Notes: generated by a model from the sequence alone, not told the origin. A stretch of 10,381 nt of DNA from Cryomorphaceae bacterium (GCA_003445735.1 DMCR01000070.1:1-10381); one strand, 5' to 3'; shown: positions 1-7,015, counted from the first letter of the stretch. Translations and numbers: made by a program.

Positions 1-2
1 CC

Positions 3-1016
3 GGTACGGACGGCAATGGTTGTAGTAATACGGCGAGTGTTGATGTGACATCAACGGCCTCTCCGTCGATAAATGCAACTATTACTAACATCTACAATGG
101 ATATGGAATATCATGTAAAGGAGGTAATGATGGTGCTATTCAAACCAATGTACAAGGCGGGAAAGCTCCATATTCTTACACATGGAATAATGGTGCCACT
201 TCATCTTTCTTATCAAATTTAAGCGCAGGGACATATATTGTAAACGTAGAAGATTCAAATGGTTGTTTATCAACAGAGTCGATAACGATTAATGAACCAA
301 GTACTTTATCTTATCTCAACGTCGTTGAAGATGTTACGTGTTTTGATGAACAAGATGGTAAAATCCAACTTTATCCTACGGGAGGAGTTGCCCCATATAC
401 CATAAGTTGGTTTGACGGTTCTAGTTTAAGTTACCTTAATAATCTCAGTAACGACTACTATTCGTTTACAATAACCGATGCGAACAACTGTTCGACATCC
501 GACTCTGTTGAAGTATACGAACCCTCCGAACTCTTAATTACAATAGACACTATTCCACCAACTTGTGAAAGAATTAACGACGGTCAAATAGATGCTTTCA
601 TCACTGGTGGAACATATCCATATACTTATAGCTTGAATGGGTCGGCAACAGCCCTTCCTGTTGATAGCATTGCAATAGGTAGTTACCTATTAAAAGTAAC
701 AGATAGTAATAATTGTACGCAGAGTTTAGCCTTTGATCTAGGCCCCCTACAACCAAGATGTTTTATGATTCCAAACATGTATAGCCCTAATTATGATGGT
801 TATAATGACGAGTTCAGAATCCAACATGGTATATGGTCATCGTATACGATAACCATATACAATCAGATAGGTCAACTGGTATATTCAGGATCTAATAATA
901 CGCCTTATTGGGATGGATTTAGCAATGGTGAGCCTCTGCCTACTGGTGATTACTATTATCAACTCCTTACTAACGAAGGAGAAGTAATTTATGGTTATGT
1001 CACGCTCATTCGTTAA
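3..1016 (+). CDS. SprB-repeat surface protein with gliding-motility (type B) T9SS C-terminal domain, 5' truncated
   Basis: The frame is open to the left edge of the window, so this is the C-terminal part (about 337 residues) of a larger protein. The first visible residues (GTDGNGCSNTASVDV) look like the end of a further repeat. The GTG at 45 is just an internal valine codon. Three SprB-type repeats follow. Each begins near a cysteine followed by N/Q-D-G, continues with a G-G-x-x-P-Y core, and ends in D-x-N-x-C and an E-P-S-like step. From about 759 there is a type B sorting domain: IPNMYSPNYDGYNDEF, then a YNQIGQLVY strand, a WDG turn, LPTGDYYYQL and a final VTLIR. Known family role: such domains direct export by the type IX secretion system and surface display, as for the gliding adhesin SprB of Flavobacterium. 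Adhesion or gliding is inferred; the ligand is unknown. It overlaps the next gene by 26 bases. Confidence 0.93.
   Translation, partial: GTDGNGCSNTASVDVTSTASPSINATITNIYNGYGISCKGGNDGAIQTNVQGGKAPYSYTWNNGATSSFLSNLSAGTYIVNVEDSNGCLSTESITINEPSTLSYLNVVEDVTCFDEQDGKIQLYPTGGVAPYTISWFDGSSLSYLNNLSNDYYSFTITDANNCSTSDSVEVYEPSELLITIDTIPPTCERINDGQIDAFITGGTYPYTYSLNGSATALPVDSIAIGSYLLKVTDSNNCTQSLAFDLGPLQPRCFMIPNMYSPNYDGYNDEFRIQHGIWSSYTITIYNQIGQLVYSGSNNTPYWDGFSNGEPLPTGDYYYQLLTNEGEVIYGYVTLIR
108..746 (+). repeat. Three tandem SprB-type protein repeats
   Basis: Three diverged coding repeats of about 63 to 65 residues lie at about 108-302, 333-527 and 558-746. They share a cysteine near the start (ISCKGGNDG, VTCFDEQDG, PTCERINDG), a GG-x-x-PY core, and a D-(S/A)-N-(G/N)-C motif near the end. 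The DNA has diverged, so this is an old protein-level repeat rather than a recent DNA duplication. The paired cysteines in each unit could form disulfides outside the cell (inference). Confidence 0.85.
976..981 (+). promoter_or_regulatory. Shine-Dalgarno AAGGAG for the SprF-family gene
   Basis: AAGGAG lies 9 bases before the ATG at 991 and 15 bases before the alternative ATG at 997. The spacing favours 991 as the start. The site lies inside the last codons of the upstream surface-protein gene, so the two genes are probably translated from one mRNA. It is one of the few clear Shine-Dalgarno sequences in the window. Confidence 0.6.
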
Positions 1017-1905
1017 GGCGCTTATAATCGCAGGCTTCATGCCACTTGCTGGATTTGCTCAACAAATCCAAATGAACACGCCATTTCTGCTGCACAGACA
1101 TTATGTTAATCCCTCATATAATGGGGTTCTTGATTTCCATCAGTTAGACTTATTTATGGGAAGTAAATCGAAATGGAATGGTGTCCCAGGTTCTCCTACG
1201 GTAAATGCGGCCCATGCCATAGCTAAGTTTACTGATGAACATACATTAGGTATTCAAATGGTAGAACACGCATATGCTACATTTAACTACCAATCTATCG
1301 CGCTACCATATAGTTTCACAGCTAAGCTCAATGATTATCATGCATTGAAATTGGGACTAGCAACTAGATTCGTTCAGAGCAACATAGATTTTTCGAATGC
1401 AATCACTGAGATGACAATTGAACCTGCTCTGGACAACTATTCAAGATTAACCGTTTTCGTCGATGCTAACGCAGGAGTGTCTTACCACTTCAAAGATCGA
1501 TTCTCTATGGGTCTAGCAATGACGAACTTTGTAGTCAACGGGTCAGTAAATGAGCCGGATTTACTCAATTATGCTGCGTACTCTCTACTTCAAGGGACTG
1601 CAGATATACATTATATATTCTACAGAACTGAAAGAAATAGCTCCTCCTTTGACGCCCTTGTCACTTCAAATGGCGCAATGCCTGCCACCTATCAATTGTT
1701 TCTGACCACGGAGCAGCAAATTTCAGAGGCCAAGGCATTAATAGGTATAGGATACAAATCCACAGGAGATCTTGTTACAATTCTACGTATTCACATGGCC
1801 AAATTCTACTATCTCTATACCTTCGAAGCCCCTGTAGCTGGTCAACAACTCACAGCATTCACGGGTAACTATGTAGGCCTTGGCTATAAGTTCACAGCTC
1901 CGTAA
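991..1905 (+). CDS. PorP/SprF family type IX secretion-associated outer-membrane protein
   Basis: 304 residues, typical for the PorP/SprF family. Residues 1-23 form a signal peptide (basic start, hydrophobic LIIAGFMPLAGF core, probable cleavage after GFA). The family's N-terminal landmarks follow: HYVNPSYNG at 37-45 (usually NPAYAG) and SKWNGVPGSPT at 60-70 (usually QW-x-G-x-x-G-x-P-x-T). The rest alternates short hydrophobic strands and ends in YVGLGYKF, as expected for an outer-membrane beta-barrel. In Flavobacterium johnsoniae SprF is needed for secretion of SprB, and genes for type B T9SS substrates often have a PorP/SprF homologue directly downstream. That is the arrangement here, with a 26-base overlap, so this protein probably serves the upstream adhesin (inference). 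The ATG at 997 would shorten it by two residues; the Shine-Dalgarno spacing favours 991. Confidence 0.92.
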   Translation: MVMSRSFVKALIIAGFMPLAGFAQQIQMNTPFLLHRHYVNPSYNGVLDFHQLDLFMGSKSKWNGVPGSPTVNAAHAIAKFTDEHTLGIQMVEHAYATFNYQSIALPYSFTAKLNDYHALKLGLATRFVQSNIDFSNAITEMTIEPALDNYSRLTVFVDANAGVSYHFKDRFSMGLAMTNFVVNGSVNEPDLLNYAAYSLLQGTADIHYIFYRTERNSSSFDALVTSNGAMPATYQLFLTTEQQISEAKALIGIGYKSTGDLVTILRIHMAKFYYLYTFEAPVAGQQLTAFTGNYVGLGYKFTAP

Positions 1906-2156
1906 CGTAGCAATTATCGCGCTCAAGTATTTTTTTCTCACGTAGCTTCATGCAATAATTGAGGGTTCATCGTCGTAAGGTTAAACAAATTCGGTTTGAT
2001 TTTGGGAATATTTTGACCTAGTACATACGCTACTTACACGAGAGACATTGAAGCAATGTGGCGTTCAAATTCAGCCGAAATAGTTTGAGGTGTTGGCCCA
2101 GCAATATGAATGCGTGGAAGTTTCTACGAGGGGATTTTACAAGGATCGACCGAGAG
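1906..2156. other. Convergent intergenic gap with no confident feature
   Basis: 251 bases separate the stop codons of the SprF-family gene and the epimerase gene. There is a T7 run at 1930-1936 but no good stem directly before it. A 7-base inverted repeat (CAATTAT 1911-1917, ATAATTG 1955-1961) flanks that run with a 37-base loop. A small perfect hairpin (ACATTG-AAG-CAATGT) lies at 2045-2059 without a following T-run. No convincing terminator for either gene is seen. A 29-codon open stretch on the - strand (2037-2123, between two stop codons, no ATG at its beginning) is in frame with the epimerase gene; it may be chance or decayed coding sequence. Confidence 0.5.
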
Positions 2157-2567
2157 CTACCCGCGATCTTGACAAAGCTCAATGAGAGTACCGCCAGTAG
2201 TGCGGGGATGTAAAAAACAAACCCACTTATTATCTGCACCCGCTTTGGGTTCTTCATTCAACAGCTGAAAACCGGCTGCGGATAGGCGTTGCATTTCTGC
2301 GCGAATATTTTCTACGGCGTAGGCGATGTGGTGCAAACCTTCTCCACGCTTTTCAATGAATTTGGCAATAGGACTATCCGGGTTGGTGGCTTCCAACAGT
2401 TCTATTTTGTTGGGTCCCGCTTTGAAAAAGCTCGTTCGAACCCCTTCGCTCTCCACCGCCTCTTCCTTGTACGGCGGCACCCCAAAAAGCTTGGTGTAAA
2501 GCGCATTCCCTTCTTCTAAGGACCTTACGGCGATACCTAGGTGTTCGATTTTATTCAGATGATCCAT
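2157..2567 (-). CDS. mce: Methylmalonyl-CoA epimerase
   Basis: 136 residues, the usual length for a bacterial methylmalonyl-CoA epimerase of the VOC (glyoxalase-like) superfamily. It interconverts (R)- and (S)-methylmalonyl-CoA between propionyl-CoA carboxylase and methylmalonyl-CoA mutase, in the cytoplasm. Two VOC half-repeats are visible. The first opens with KIEHLGIAV (H9) and continues into YTKLFGVPP. The second opens with GEGLHHIAYAV (H79/H80) and ends in GGTLIELCQ (E130). H9, the second-half His and E130 match the divalent-metal ligands of the family; KIELLEATNPDSPIAKF is also typical. The ATG at 2567 begins MDHLNKIEHLGIAV, a normal family start. The gene overlaps the end of the upstream ABC exporter gene by 17 bases, so it is probably co-transcribed and translationally coupled with it. 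No mutase or carboxylase gene is in the window. Confidence 0.95.
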   Translation of the reverse strand: MDHLNKIEHLGIAVRSLEEGNALYTKLFGVPPYKEEAVESEGVRTSFFKAGPNKIELLEATNPDSPIAKFIEKRGEGLHHIAYAVENIRAEMQRLSAAGFQLLNEEPKAGADNKWVCFLHPRTTGGTLIELCQDRG

Positions 2568-4356
2568 CGTTGGCGTTTAGCGTTCCTAAGTTAACCAATG
2601 CCGCGTATTTCCCACCTCTAGATAGGAGTTGCTGATGTGTGCCCAATTCTACTATTCGCCCCTTCTCTAAATAAGCGATTTGGTCCGCATGTTTGATGGT
2701 GCTTAATCTGTGTGCTACCACCACCGTGGTTCGCCCCTTCATTAAGGCATCAAGGGACTGCTGTACCCTTGCCTCGCTCTCATTGTCTAATGCCGCTGTG
2801 GCTTCGTCCAACAGTAGAAGTTTTGGATTGGCATAAAAGGCACGTGCAATGCTCACGCGTTGGCGTTGACCGCCGCTCAAGAAACTTCCGCCTTCGCCGA
2901 TCGTTTGACCATCGAAATTGGACACAAAATCATCGCAATATGCCGCAGAAATAGCCTTTTTGTAGCTATCCTCGCTTCCTTTTGCATTGAATGTGATGTT
3001 CCCTTGAATCCCGTCGTTGAAAAGCAATGGGTGCTGTGGTACCCAGCCCAGCCATTTACGATAATCAGCCATATTTACTTGCTTCAAATCTTTGGTTCCT
3101 AGGGTAACCGACCCCTGTTGAGGATTATCAAAGCCCGCCAATAGATACAATAGCGAACTTTTACCACCACCAGAGGGCCCTACGAGTGCGGTTGTTTTTC
3201 CGGCTGGAATCACTAAGTCTAAGCCTTGTAGTACATCGCGGTCGTCGTAGGAAAAACGTACGTCGCGCAGGGTAATATTTTTCTTCCAATCCTCTTCAAC
3301 CACAGGCTGGACACCCGAAGGCGGTACTTCCGTATCCAATACCTCAAAAATTCGCTGCGCACTAGCAGTGCCTTTTTGAATGTCATAGAGGGCGTTAGTA
3401 ACGTTTTTGAAAGCAGGAATTAATTGGTAAAACAACAAAATAAATGCCACTAATTCTCCGCCGGTCAGTCGCTTACCGGTCAGTACCTCTTGGCCACCGA
3501 GATAGAGCACTACGAGCAAAACGCTTACGCCCAAGACTTCGGCAATAGGCGAACTAAGGTCGCGCTTACGGAACACCTTGGTCATCGTGCGCTGCCATTC
3601 TCGCACTCTTTGAGCGAATGAACTACTGATTTGCTGCTCGACTGCATAGCTCTTAATGATGGGAAGGTTCGATAAGGCTTCTTCTAATGCCGTGGTATTC
3701 TGACCTAAAAGACCCTGGGCTTCCTTAGCGCTGCGCTTTAGGCTCTTGCCTACGGTTGCAATGAGACCTCCTGATATAGGTATTATGGCCAAGGCCCATA
3801 GGGTCAGGGTAGGGCTCATGGTAAAAAGTACTGCCAAGGTCCCTAAAATCATCAATGGGTCGCGCACAAATCCCTCCATCCCTTTGAGCATAGACCATTC
3901 TATTTCATTTAAATCCGCCGTGGCACGTGTCAATAAATCTCCTTTTTGCCACTTGCTGTGTTGTCGCAAGCTCAAGGCAATCCACTGATCGTGAAGGGCT
4001 TGTTTGAAGTTTGCCACTACCCCATTACGTACTGGAGCTAAAGTCCACAAGGCCGCGTATCTCGAGAGGTTTTTCCCAATGAAGATTGTGAAGACCAAAA
4101 GGATAATTTGTACAAGAGTAGCCGACGCACCGTGAAGATCTCTATAAGCCTCTACACGCCCTGCAAGGGCCATTTTCCATGGCGCGGCACCCACTAAATC
4201 TGAGCCTGGCGTATCGAAAATGATATTGAGTAAAGGGATAAGCGCACCGATAGAACCTATACTAAAAACCACCGTAAGGAGGTTGAAAAAGGCCGCGAAA
4301 GCTATGTAGCTGGCATAGGGGGTCATGGTTCGAATGATGCGAAGAAATGCCTTCAT
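2551..4356 (-). CDS. MsbA-like ABC exporter, fused membrane and ATPase domains
   Basis: 601 residues from the ATG at 4356, a normal half-transporter length. An exporter-type transmembrane domain covers roughly residues 10-330 (hydrophobic segments near 17-45, 80-98, 166-203, 272-290, 300-315). A nucleotide-binding domain follows from about 360, with Walker A GPSGGGKSS (393-401), Q-loop Q441, signature LSGGQ (493-497), Walker B LLLLDE with catalytic E518, D-loop AALD (521-524) and H-loop H549. It should act as a homodimer in the inner membrane. MsbA-type flipping of lipid A core or another lipid is plausible, but the substrate cannot be read from sequence. The frame is open up to an ATG at 4455, but the extra 33 residues are basic, unlike the family, and antisense to rbfA, so the start at 4356 (MKAFLRIIRTMTPY) is chosen. 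An AAAGAA stretch just upstream could serve as a weak ribosome site. It is the first gene of a pair with mce. Confidence 0.93.
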   Translation of the reverse strand: MKAFLRIIRTMTPYASYIAFAAFFNLLTVVFSIGSIGALIPLLNIIFDTPGSDLVGAAPWKMALAGRVEAYRDLHGASATLVQIILLVFTIFIGKNLSRYAALWTLAPVRNGVVANFKQALHDQWIALSLRQHSKWQKGDLLTRATADLNEIEWSMLKGMEGFVRDPLMILGTLAVLFTMSPTLTLWALAIIPISGGLIATVGKSLKRSAKEAQGLLGQNTTALEEALSNLPIIKSYAVEQQISSSFAQRVREWQRTMTKVFRKRDLSSPIAEVLGVSVLLVVLYLGGQEVLTGKRLTGGELVAFILLFYQLIPAFKNVTNALYDIQKGTASAQRIFEVLDTEVPPSGVQPVVEEDWKKNITLRDVRFSYDDRDVLQGLDLVIPAGKTTALVGPSGGGKSSLLYLLAGFDNPQQGSVTLGTKDLKQVNMADYRKWLGWVPQHPLLFNDGIQGNITFNAKGSEDSYKKAISAAYCDDFVSNFDGQTIGEGGSFLSGGQRQRVSIARAFYANPKLLLLDEATAALDNESEARVQQSLDALMKGRTTVVVAHRLSTIKHADQIAYLEKGRIVELGTHQQLLSRGGKYAALVNLGTLNANDGSSE

Positions 4357-4373
4357 AGTTCTTTTCGTTGCAG

Positions 4374-4381
4374 CGAAGTTA
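4374..4381 (-). promoter_or_regulatory. Candidate -7 box of the ABC exporter/mce transcript
   Basis: Read on the - strand, this is TAACTTCG, one base from the Bacteroidota -7 consensus TAnnTTTG. It is 17 bases from the exporter start codon. A TTTA at the expected -33 distance (19 bases upstream) lies inside the palindrome at 4398-4411. The match is short and imperfect, so this is only a candidate. Confidence 0.3.
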
Positions 4382-4397
4382 GCGCTTACGTGGCAAT

Positions 4398-4411
4398 GCG
4401 TAAATTTACGC
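4398..4411. promoter_or_regulatory. Perfect 14-base palindrome between the divergent exporter and rbfA genes
   Basis: GCGTAAATTTACGC is its own reverse complement over all 14 bases. It ends two bases before the proposed rbfA start codon and lies in the 57-base gap between two divergent genes. A further TTACG (4386-4390) nearby forms another inverted repeat with the first CGTAA of the palindrome. A dimeric repressor site is the natural reading, but no regulator gene is in the window and the function is unproven. If rbfA began at GTG 4390 or ATG 4396, the palindrome would be coding. Confidence 0.4.
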
Positions 4412-4413
4412 CT

Positions 4414-4773
4414 ATGGAAAGCACACGTCAACTTAAAATCGCCAAACTCCTTCAAAAGGAAATGGCGACGATCTTACAGCAATTAGCCAAAGATCAATTC
4501 CCAGGTACCCTTCTCAGCGTCTCAAAAGTACGCGTGAGTCCTGATCTCAGTCTGGCCAAAATTTACGTGAGTATTTTTCCCGTAGGTAAAACGAAGAAAA
4601 CCTTCGATTTCTTGCAACTAAACAAAGCAAAATTGCGCGGTGCCTTAGGCCATGCCGTTGGCAGCCAGTTACGCGTAGTTCCAGAGCTTATGATCTATGT
4701 GGACGATAGCTTGGAGTACGAAGAAAACATCGATCGCTTATTACGCGGTGAAGGCGAAAGTCCCATCAAATAA
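4414..4773 (+). CDS. rbfA: 30S ribosome-binding factor RbfA
   Basis: 119 residues from the ATG at 4414. RbfA is a small single-domain KH-like protein that binds the immature 30S subunit and helps late 16S rRNA 5'-end maturation, including in the cold. The N-terminus MESTRQLKIAKLLQKEMATILQ matches the usual start of the family in this phylum (ME(S/T)xRQ then a long helix). It is followed by LLSVSKVRVSPDLSLAKIYVSIFP, the characteristic V-x-V-S-x-D-L-x-x-A-x-V-Y-V-S core, and a C-terminal helix ending near YEENIDRLL. Two in-frame earlier starts exist (GTG 4390, ATG 4396). They would add 8 or 6 residues (MAMRKFTP...) not typical of the family and would put the 14-base palindrome inside the gene. 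There is no clear Shine-Dalgarno for any of the three. The permease gene follows after 6 bases, so both are probably one transcript. Confidence 0.93.
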   Translation: MESTRQLKIAKLLQKEMATILQQLAKDQFPGTLLSVSKVRVSPDLSLAKIYVSIFPVGKTKKTFDFLQLNKAKLRGALGHAVGSQLRVVPELMIYVDDSLEYEENIDRLLRGEGESPIK

Positions 4774-4779
4774 TTACAG

Positions 4780-5982
4780 GTGAATACTTTCAGCACCTAT
4801 CTCGCTCGCAAGTACTTCTTTTCAAAGGGAAGGTTAGGTGCTATCCGTATGATGTCACTCACGGCGTTGATTGGACTCTCTTTAGGTACAGCGGCGATGG
4901 CGGTAGTGCTTAGTGCTTTTGCTGGGCTGGAAGATTTAGTCGCCAGCCAATACGAGCATGCAAACCCTGCTCTTAAAATCAGTCCTGCGACGGGACAGTA
5001 TTTAGAGCTCACGGCAGAAGATTCGGTATTTATTTCCAACGAAGCCGCCCACTATACCACATCTATATTCGAACCTGTTTTTGAGCAGCGCGTGCTCTTG
5101 GCACAAGGCGACCATCAGCATATTGCCTACTTGTTAGGTAGCTCGATGGAATATGAAAGAGAACACCATTTGGACGAACACCTAATCACTCAAGCAGATC
5201 CAGCACTCGAGCTTGGAGGGAATACCCTTCGATTAGGTGCGGGAGTAGCCTATCACTTGGGCATTTCAAATACCAATCCACCGCCCATTATCACTGTGTA
5301 CCTACCAAAAATCAACGCCTCTACTAATGCCCTCAACTTAAGAGAGGCTGTGCAAGCCAAGAGTGTTTTTGTGTCGGCCATTCACTCTGTGCAATCGGAT
5401 TATGATGCCAATAAAGTTATTGCCCCACGCCAGTGGGTACAAGAATTCACCGGGGCTACACATCCCTCCTATCTTGAGGTTTATTCCAACAATAAAGAAT
5501 TAAGAGTGTCCATTGAAAGTCACTTTGGCGAGCGTGTCGTAGTAGCGGATAGACTCGAGCAAGAAGTCACCTTGTTCAAAGTCATGCGATCCGAACGTTT
5601 AGTCGTCATTGCTATCCTCGCCTTTGTCGTATTCTTGGCAAGTTTCGGTGTGGTAAGCGCATTGACCATTATCGCTCTTGAAAAGAATAATGATATCCGA
5701 ACACTTTGGTCCATGGGCGCCTCAAATGCCCAATTACGTCAAATATTCTTCACCAACGGCATGTACATTGTCGTTACTGGTTGGGCGCTGGGCATGACCA
5801 TTGGGATCATCTTGATCGTTCTTCAACAACAAGTAGGTCTTATTACCCTTGGATCCGGCTACGTACAGGAATTCTATCCAGTAACGCTAAAGAATTCACA
5901 TCTTGTGCTTACGACCTTAATCGTACTGGGTATAGGCACATTGATGAGTGCCTGGTCTACTAAGTATGTTGTGAAGGACTAA
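4780..5982 (+). CDS. FtsX/LolC-like ABC transporter permease
   Basis: 400 residues with the LolC/LolE/MacB permease layout. A short cytoplasmic start (STYLARKYFFSKGRLGAIRMMS) leads into TM1 at about 25-47, followed by a large periplasmic domain at about 48-270. Three C-terminal TM segments lie at about 272-298, 325-347 and 374-392. The stretch EKNNDIRTLWSMGASNAQLRQIFF between TM2 and TM3 is the typical FtsX-domain coupling region. Such permeases work with a separate LolD-like ATPase to release lipoproteins from the inner membrane or act mechanically on the envelope. No ATPase gene is adjacent here, so the partner and substrate are unknown. The start is a GTG at 4780, 6 bases after the rbfA stop codon; it gives the family's normal N-terminus, and the next ATG would cut into the beginning of TM1. 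Its TAA overlaps the stop codon of the convergent dus gene. Confidence 0.9.
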   Translation: MNTFSTYLARKYFFSKGRLGAIRMMSLTALIGLSLGTAAMAVVLSAFAGLEDLVASQYEHANPALKISPATGQYLELTAEDSVFISNEAAHYTTSIFEPVFEQRVLLAQGDHQHIAYLLGSSMEYEREHHLDEHLITQADPALELGGNTLRLGAGVAYHLGISNTNPPPIITVYLPKINASTNALNLREAVQAKSVFVSAIHSVQSDYDANKVIAPRQWVQEFTGATHPSYLEVYSNNKELRVSIESHFGERVVVADRLEQEVTLFKVMRSERLVVIAILAFVVFLASFGVVSALTIIALEKNNDIRTLWSMGASNAQLRQIFFTNGMYIVVTGWALGMTIGIILIVLQQQVGLITLGSGYVQEFYPVTLKNSHLVLTTLIVLGIGTLMSAWSTKYVVKD

Positions 5983-6995
5983 CCGACCAAGAGTTTATTT
6001 TGGTCGTTTCCGTATTGAGCAATGTACTCAGACTCTATCTCATCTAAGGTCGCTAAGACTTCCTGCGGATCATCCAAGGTGACCAAACGAGAGCGATACG
6101 GCTTAAAGTGGGTCAATCCTCGAAAGTAATTCGTGTAATGCTTTCTGGTTTCCATCACCGCATAGCGCTCTTCTTTCCACTTCAAGCTCAACTCAAAGTG
6201 TTCACGTGCCGCAGCAACACGTTCTTCTACCGTAGGCTTAGTGGCCTCATCACCGTGTTCGAAGAAGTATTTGATCTCTTCAAAGACCCAAGGATATCCA
6301 ATACTCGCGCGACCAATCATTATGCCGTCAACGCCGTATTTATCCTTGTATTCGAGCGCCTTTGGTCCGCTATCCACGTCACCGTTCCCGAAAACTGGAA
6401 TGTGTAGGCGCGGGTTGTTCTTGGTTTCGGCTATCAAGGTCCAATCCGCCTCTCCTTTGTACATCTGCTTTCGCGTACGACCGTGAATTGAGATGGCCTG
6501 AATACCCACATCTTGAAGGCGCTCTGCCACTTCTACAATGTATTTCGTATTCTCGTCCCAGCCCAATCTAGTTTTAACGGTCACAGGCTTGTTAACCGCT
6601 TTCACTATTTCAGCGGTCATCTTAACCATCTTTGGGATGTCCTGAAGGATTCCAGCACCGGCACCTTTACAAGCAACATTCTTTACAGGACAACCGTAAT
6701 TAATGTCTATGATGTCAGGGTTAGATTCTTCACAAATAGCGGCTGCTTGGCGCATACTTTCAATCTCGTTCCCGAAAATTTGAATACCAAGGGGACGCTC
6801 GTATTCGTAGAAGTCCAATTTCTTTACGCTCTTTGCTGCATCTCGAATAAGCCCTTCAGAGGAAATGAATTCGGTATACATCACATCAGCCCCATGATCC
6901 TTACAAAGCTTACGGAACGGGGGATCACTCACATCCTCCATGGGCGCTAACAACAGTGGAAATTCACCAATCTCTATATCTCCTATCTTTATCAT
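5979..6995 (-). CDS. dusB: tRNA-dihydrouridine synthase, DusB-like
   Basis: 338 residues from the ATG at 6995. The enzyme reduces uridine in the tRNA D-loop to dihydrouridine with FMN and NADPH in the cytoplasm. Motifs follow the DusB order: LLLAPMEDVSDPPFR (15-28), DINYGCPVKNVACKGAGAG (97-115) with C102 as the expected catalytic cysteine, VKTRLGW (140-146, with the FMN-contacting lysine K141), HGRTRKQMYKGEADW (171-185), VFGNGDV (201-207) and GIMIGRASIGYPW (224-236). A C-terminal helical tRNA-binding domain follows (about 255-325). The frame is open upstream to an ATG at 7046, but those 17 residues (MRGSMKGGFASGCIFAV) are not family-like and would overlap the divergent protease gene. MIKIGDIEIG is the normal start. 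The stop codon overlaps the permease stop codon by three bases (genes overlap by four). Confidence 0.95.
   Translation of the reverse strand: MIKIGDIEIGEFPLLLAPMEDVSDPPFRKLCKDHGADVMYTEFISSEGLIRDAAKSVKKLDFYEYERPLGIQIFGNEIESMRQAAAICEESNPDIIDINYGCPVKNVACKGAGAGILQDIPKMVKMTAEIVKAVNKPVTVKTRLGWDENTKYIVEVAERLQDVGIQAISIHGRTRKQMYKGEADWTLIAETKNNPRLHIPVFGNGDVDSGPKALEYKDKYGVDGIMIGRASIGYPWVFEEIKYFFEHGDEATKPTVEERVAAAREHFELSLKWKEERYAVMETRKHYTNYFRGLTHFKPYRSRLVTLDDPQEVLATLDEIESEYIAQYGNDQNKLLVG
5984..6009 (+). terminator. Weak candidate terminator hairpin after the permease gene
   Basis: CGACCAA (5984-5990) and TTGGTCG (6000-6006) form a 7-bp stem with a 9-base loop, one base after the permease stop codon, followed by only TTT. 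The hairpin lies inside the last codons of the convergent dus gene. The T-run is short, so efficiency would be low. Its core CGACC/GGTCG resembles the strong terminator at 7863-7885. Confidence 0.4.
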
Positions 6996-7000
6996 CACTG

Positions 7001-7008
7001 CAAAAATA
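7001..7008 (-). promoter_or_regulatory. Candidate -7 box of the dus gene
   Basis: Read on the - strand, this is TATTTTTG, a full match to the Bacteroidota -7 consensus TAnnTTTG. It ends only 5 bases from the dus start codon, so the transcript would be nearly leaderless. No TTG or TTTG stands at the usual -33 distance. It is a candidate only. Confidence 0.35.
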
Positions 7009-7015
7009 CAACCCG

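Noticed and set aside
108..746. Tandem repeats as a CRISPR array or mobile repeat
   Set aside because: They are in-frame protein repeats of about 64 residues with diverged DNA, fully explained by SprB-type domains.
1911..1961. Inverted repeat CAATTAT/ATAATTG around a T7 run as a terminator of the SprF-family gene
   Set aside because: The loop is 37 bases, and the T-run lies within the loop rather than after the stem.
2045..2059. Perfect hairpin ACATTG-AAG-CAATGT as a terminator
   Set aside because: Six AT-rich base pairs with no T-run on either side; too weak to call.
2030..2257. 75-codon open frame on the - strand overlapping the 3' end of the epimerase gene
   Set aside because: It lies largely out of frame across the conserved end of mce and has no recognisable protein features; treated as a shadow frame.
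2712..3988. Several + strand open frames antisense to the ABC exporter
   Set aside because: They lie opposite conserved Walker, signature and membrane regions, and their translations show no protein-like features.
4390..4413. Earlier rbfA starts at GTG 4390 and ATG 4396
   Set aside because: The family normally begins ME(S/T)xRQ, which is the ATG at 4414; the extra residues are probably non-coding, though this is not proven.
4357..4455. N-terminal extension of 33 residues on the ABC exporter
   Set aside because: Basic and not family-like, antisense to the start of rbfA, and a good start MKAFLRIIRTMTPY exists at 4356.
6108..6950. Open frames of 81 to 145 codons antisense to the dus gene
   Set aside because: They are shadows of a strongly conserved enzyme gene.
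6956..7015. N-terminal extension of 20 residues on the CPBP protease
   Set aside because: It is the reverse of the conserved start of the dus gene; ATG 7016 directly precedes the first membrane segment.
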